Of a stretch of 11,506 nucleotides of DNA, positions 8,008 through 11,506 are shown one piece after another (positions within the stretch are counted from its first letter, which is position 1; each line of letters starts with the position of its first letter). The stretch comes from Podochytrium sp. JEL0797 (taxonomy: Eukaryota; Chytridiomycota; Chytridiomycetes; Chytridiales; Chytriomycetaceae). The stretch covers positions 1-11,506 of the forward strand of contig JADGJG010000874.1 of NCBI GenBank assembly GCA_027596195.1, in the 5' to 3' direction. A program made the translations under genes and the position numbers. The notes below the pieces were generated by a model. It was not told the origin of the DNA. It saw only the letters and a program-made list of their open reading frames with translations, and did not search any database.

Positions 8008-8013
8008 TTTATT
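8008..8013 (-). terminator. AATAAA polyadenylation signal overlapping the PP4R4-like stop
   Basis: The minus strand reads AAA TAA AAG, so the stop codon (8011-8009) sits within AATAAA. Cleavage would be expected at about 7980-8000, inside the RRP9 3' UTR, so the two mRNAs would overlap. Confidence 0.65.
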
Positions 8014-11000
8014 TCAAGTTGAGAGGGATGGGAGGAAGTTGTTTGATGCCGCTGTTGGCACGAGGCTGGTGTGCTGATCCACCATTTGATGCAAGCGACC
8101 GCATTCCAATCACCCCTTGTCCTGAACTACTAGAATTGGCGTTTGCTCGACTCGAGGTTGGGTAATAGTCCTTTTTTGTTAACGCGGACCCACCCGCTCC
8201 GACCGTCTTCAACCCCAACGGTTTGGTTGGAACAGGACTGGGCGTCAACGACATGAGAGACTTTTTCTTGCCACTTTGAGCGAGTTCGGATGTCAACGAA
8301 TAACTGGGTTCATCGTTGAAAGTGGACCTCATCAGAGGTGACCGTCCGCCTCCTTCGGGTTTCGCCACATTTGCGCCCCCCACCGCCGAAGCTTTCGTTT
8401 TCCCTATGGGACCAGCACTCTTTCCCCGCTTCAACCCTTCAGGCGGCAGAGAGGTTACAGCTCCGCCATTTCCACCACCTCCCATGGAATTTGACAATTG
8501 CGTGAGAGACCCATGATTCGCGACTACCCGATTCGCAAGACCCATTGACCTCGGATTCATGATTGATCCCGCACCCCCTCCATTCTGACTCGCAAACGAA
8601 GAAGACGCGGAGGAATTCGCGGTACCACCCACCCCCGTGGTTTTGGCCACCACCGCCGCGGGTGTTTTCGAACTCACAGATCTCCGACCACCCACCCCTC
8701 CACCACCCGCACCCGTACCACCCCCACCCACATTCCCCGCATTCGTCTTCGTCCCACCCCCACCCCCACCACCCACACCGGCCCCACCAGCCCCACCACC
8801 CCCTGCAACAGCGTTCCCCAACCCCGCTATATTATGTTTCACAATCGACATGCGCTTCCCGCCCGCGCCTCGGTTCCCAGATACACCACCCCCTGCACCC
8901 CCCAAATCATCCTCCCGTTTCCGCATCACACTCGTATCCTCCTCAATCTCAATCGACAACAACCGGTCCTCGTGGTCTTCGCGTTCACGGTCAATCATGG
9001 CTTCGGATTCGGATATTCGGATAGAGTCCATCATTTCGTCTAGGAGGGAGTGGGACTTTCCATTCGATTGGGCTGCGTTGCCGCGTCGAATTCCCCCACC
9101 CCCGCCGAGTCGTTCCAACTCGTCTTGCGCGGCGGTGGCCACGTCGCGGTCCGGGTCTCCGCAGAGGGACATGAGACATTCATTGAGACGTGTTATGTTG
9201 GAGGTGAGTGCTGCTTGGTGTTGTGGCGAGATGGAAGGTTTAGCGGTTGATGTAGAAGGCGGGGAAGATTGTTGTTGCTGTTGTTGGAGGTATTGAGTGA
9301 AAGGAAGACTCCCACCCCCTCCACCGCTCATGTTGAATTGTTGTTGAGGATGTTGTTGCTGTTGGAGCTGGAGAAGGGTTTGGAACCCGCGGATAAGGGA
9401 TTTGCGGAAGGCGTGGCTGAGGGTTACGAAGGCGAGGCGGATGTTGGGGACTGTGTCGCGCGCCATTTCGAGGAATTCGTCGAAAAAGGTTTCGCGGAGA
9501 AAGTGGTGGGAGAAGTGGGTGTAGAGGGAGGTGAGGGTCCACATGAAGAGGAGGCGGGTGTGGTAGTTAGGGGATTCTCGGAGGTCTGTTGGGTGTTTGT
9601 TTTTGATGAGAAAAGAAGTGTAGGGGGAGGGGGGAGGGGTTGAGGGTACCGGTGATGTTGCGGATGATTTTGATTCGGTTTTCGAGGCGACGCATTTTGC
9701 GGAGATATATGCACAAGGTTTCAATGATGGTTTGTTTGATGGGAACAGTGACGTTCTATTTTTTTTGTTATTCTCCGATAAAAGGGGACAGCGGAAGTGC
9801 AAACCCCGCAAAAACAAAATTCAGCTCACATCCGAGAGAAGCTTGAACAGCAAAGGAACGCATTGATCGTGAATGTACTCGGAGTCAAAGTAATCGATAA
9901 AGAATTTGAACTGTTGCAACAGGGCGTGGTGGATTCTCCAGCTGAGTTTGTAGGACGCGTTGGATGCGTATTCGCGCTCTTTTCGGAGGATGGAGAAGAG
10001 AAGTTCGTCAAATTGTGCTGTCTGTAGGATTTGGGGAAACAAAGGTTTGAAAACAAACGTTAGTGGCCGGATGGATGATATAATATCCTCTCAAACACAC
10101 ACACACCTTTCGTCCTGACTCGTCGAGCGCGAACCCTCGCAGAATCAAGTTGAGGTTTGCAAACAACGGTTCATACACATCGACTTCCGAATCGGACAAC
10201 AATCGCAGGAAAATGTTGCGGAGCAGGAATTGCGATTGTTTGTCGAGGAGTTCAACCACCTATTTTATTGTTTTTTTTTCGGTTCCAAAAAATTCGCCAG
10301 ACAGAGGGGGGAGAGAGAGACACAGAGGGGTGAAAAAATCGCAAACCTCATGAAATCCACACGCGAGTCGCCGCTTGACTTCAATCACAATGTCCATGGA
10401 TAAATGGGACAGGACTTGATCTAGTTTGAAGGCTTCATAGAATTCGGGACCCACGGTTTTCAATACACCCTAGGAGACTCCCGAAAAATGAGACGGTTTT
10501 TCAACAAAGCGATACTACAAGGACATCATACCGGAAAGTTGTATGCGCTCCAAATGCGCAAATCCTCCTCCTGCGAAAACACCATAAAGTGGTAAAACTC
10601 GACAAAGAACTTTACGTCGGCTTCCGAGAGGACGTCTAAAAAAGGGGAATTAATATCTCTAAAGGAAAGAAAGGAGATTCTGAATTTCCGTACTTTTGGT
10701 GTTGTACAGAAACGCGCCAAAATCCCGCGCCATGAGTTCCAACAACCGCGCCGGTTTCTCTGTGCACAGTTTTCGCCAAATGGGGACAATGATATTGGAT
10801 TTTGTGCCTTTCATGAACAGAAATCAGGTTTTTTTTGATTCATGCACGATTGGAAAGGGTTGCTCAACTGTCATCAATGAACTCGGTCAATTTCACGATA
10901 TTCGCCAACGCGGCTTCACGCACAAAGTCTTCTTCGTCCATGATGAGTTCGACGTATTCGTGGAACAAGGATCTTCGAATGGAATCGAGTCTGCGGAGGG

Positions 11001-11203
11001 TTTTTTTGTCGTCAGCTTTCTAACCCCTCGTCCCCCTTTCTCTTTTCCCAATACGGCGCGCACTCAACTTCAGGTATTTTACAAACTCGTTCAATTGGTG
11101 ACACATGCATGCGCGTACTTCATAGTCTGTGTCTTGGCAGAGTGTAATGGCTTTTTGAAACTGAGCTTCGATTCTTTTGAGAATGAAAACTGGCGTGAGC
11201 AAG
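8009..11203 (-). CDS. PP4R4-like HEAT-repeat phosphatase regulator, 9 exons, 5' partial
   Basis: This resembles protein phosphatase 4 regulatory subunit 4, a HEAT-repeat scaffold that binds the PP4 catalytic subunit in animals. Minus-strand exons are 11203-11069, 10990-10869, 10807-10694, 10635-10532, 10469-10347, 10259-10107, 10021-9830, 9755-9650 and 9585-8009. The eight introns are 78, 61, 58, 62, 87, 85, 74 and 64 nt, and every phase agrees, giving about 874 residues. Family marks are LCQDTDYEVRACMCHQL, FVREAALANIVKL, WSAYNFP, YKLSWRIHHALLQQFKFFID, TLCIYLRKMRRLENRIK, TRLLFMWTLTSLYTHFS and the acidic coiled segment DREREDHEDRLLSIEIEED. Poly-Gln runs lie near 9270-9370. A Gly-rich, Ser-rich tail of roughly 330 residues follows, longer than in the human protein as I recall it. 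The first visible exon may extend upstream: KIVFGS in frame also fits the family, so the acceptor at 11204 is uncertain. The N-terminal HEAT part is missing. Confidence 0.82.
8690..8815 (-). repeat. Gly-rich low-complexity coding tract
   Basis: On the minus strand GGN codons encode several runs of Gly broken by Ala, Val, Thr and Asn in the tail of the PP4R4-like protein. The complementary strand reads as Pro-rich frames, which accounts for the long open frame on + there. Confidence 0.85.
10095..10106. repeat. CA/GT microsatellite at a splice donor
   Basis: The intron 10022-10106 of the PP4R4-like gene begins, on its sense strand, with six GT units directly after exon sequence CGAAAG. The donor is therefore inside a dinucleotide repeat with several possible GT registers. 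Confidence 0.75.
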
Positions 11204-11399
11204 CTGCCAAATACAATTTTGTAAAAAAGAAAGCCCTGGCTTACTCTGAGCTTTTTAGCTTAGAAGTCACGGCACCGAGCATTCGACATGACCATATTCG
11301 CAGGGGAACGGGTTGAGAGAGTCCGCTGTATGCGTGGCAACCGGGCAAGATCTAAACATCCGGTAAAAGAAAACGCTCTTGTTCAGAACTGACAGTTCA

Positions 11400-11400
<1 letters not shown>
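11204..11400. other. Unexplained contig-end segment
   Basis: These 197 bp should be an intron or upstream exon of the PP4R4-like gene, but I cannot connect them. On the minus strand one frame is open for about 43 codons (ending CPVATHTADSLNPFPCEYGH and a few more), with no HEAT character. A + frame from the ATG at 11287 is also open for 34 codons. There is no T-rich intron character such as the real introns show. It may be repeat, contaminant or chimeric sequence joined to the gene near 11204-11250. Confidence 0.4.
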
Positions 11401-11486
<86 letters not shown>

Positions 11487-11506
11487 GGGGGGGGGGGGCG
11501 GGGCGG
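11401..11506. repeat. G84 homopolymer and G/C tail at the window end
   Basis: An uninterrupted run of 84 G is followed by a G-rich tail broken by a few C. It does not have the periodic unit of a telomere. Poly-G tails are a known artefact of two-colour sequencing chemistry, and the position at the very end fits a contig terminus. Confidence 0.9.

Noticed and set aside
8637..9296. 219-codon Pro-rich open frame on +
   Set aside because: It is the complement of the Gly-rich and acidic coding sequence of the PP4R4-like gene, which has family similarity and consistent splicing.
11401..11506. Telomere at the right end
   Set aside because: Fungal telomeres have a short mixed repeat such as TTAGGG; this is a pure G run with a few C.

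Overview
The window looks like a piece of nuclear genome from a flagellated, intron-rich, gene-dense eukaryote, most likely a zoosporic (chytrid-type) fungus. Six protein genes lie in about 11.3 kb. They contain about 21 short spliceosomal introns (58-191 nt) with GT/AG ends, several with CTAAC/CTAAT-like branch sites, and intergenic gaps of 36-680 nt. The flagellar protein CFAP91 implies a motile cilium. The divergent fungal-type bZIP and the short homopolymer-rich introns suit an early-diverging fungus. The lineage is an inference from gene content; no rRNA gene is present to test it.

Layout from left to right: (1) the 3' end of CFAP91 (+, 87-1008, entering from the left edge); (2) a complete EBP1/PA2G4-like gene (+, 1179-2514); (3) a Q/H-rich protein with an unrecognised Cys/His domain (-, 4493-2761), convergent with EBP1; (4) a 0.7-kb gene-free upstream region; (5) a single-exon bZIP-like factor (-, 5646-5176); (6) across a 135-bp divergent promoter, RRP9/U3-55K (+, 5782-7972); (7) a PP4R4-like HEAT-repeat protein (-, about 11203-8009), tail-to-tail with RRP9 and running off the right side; (8) about 200 bp that I cannot explain, then an 84-nt G run that looks like a contig end or sequencing artefact.

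The genes do not form one pathway. EBP1 and RRP9 both relate to ribosome production. CFAP91 is structural in the axoneme. PP4R4 is a phosphatase regulator. The Q/H-rich protein and the bZIP are probably nuclear regulators.

The most interesting points are a base-composition polarity inside exons (C-rich wobble positions at exon starts, G-rich at exon ends), recurrent GTTGAG splice donors, stop codons embedded in AATAAA signals with overlapping convergent 3' ends, a bZIP basic region without its invariant Asn, and the unrecognised Cys/His domain. No operon, CRISPR array, tRNA or recognisable transposon was seen. All exon models were made by eye from splice-site phase and recalled family sequences, with no transcript data.
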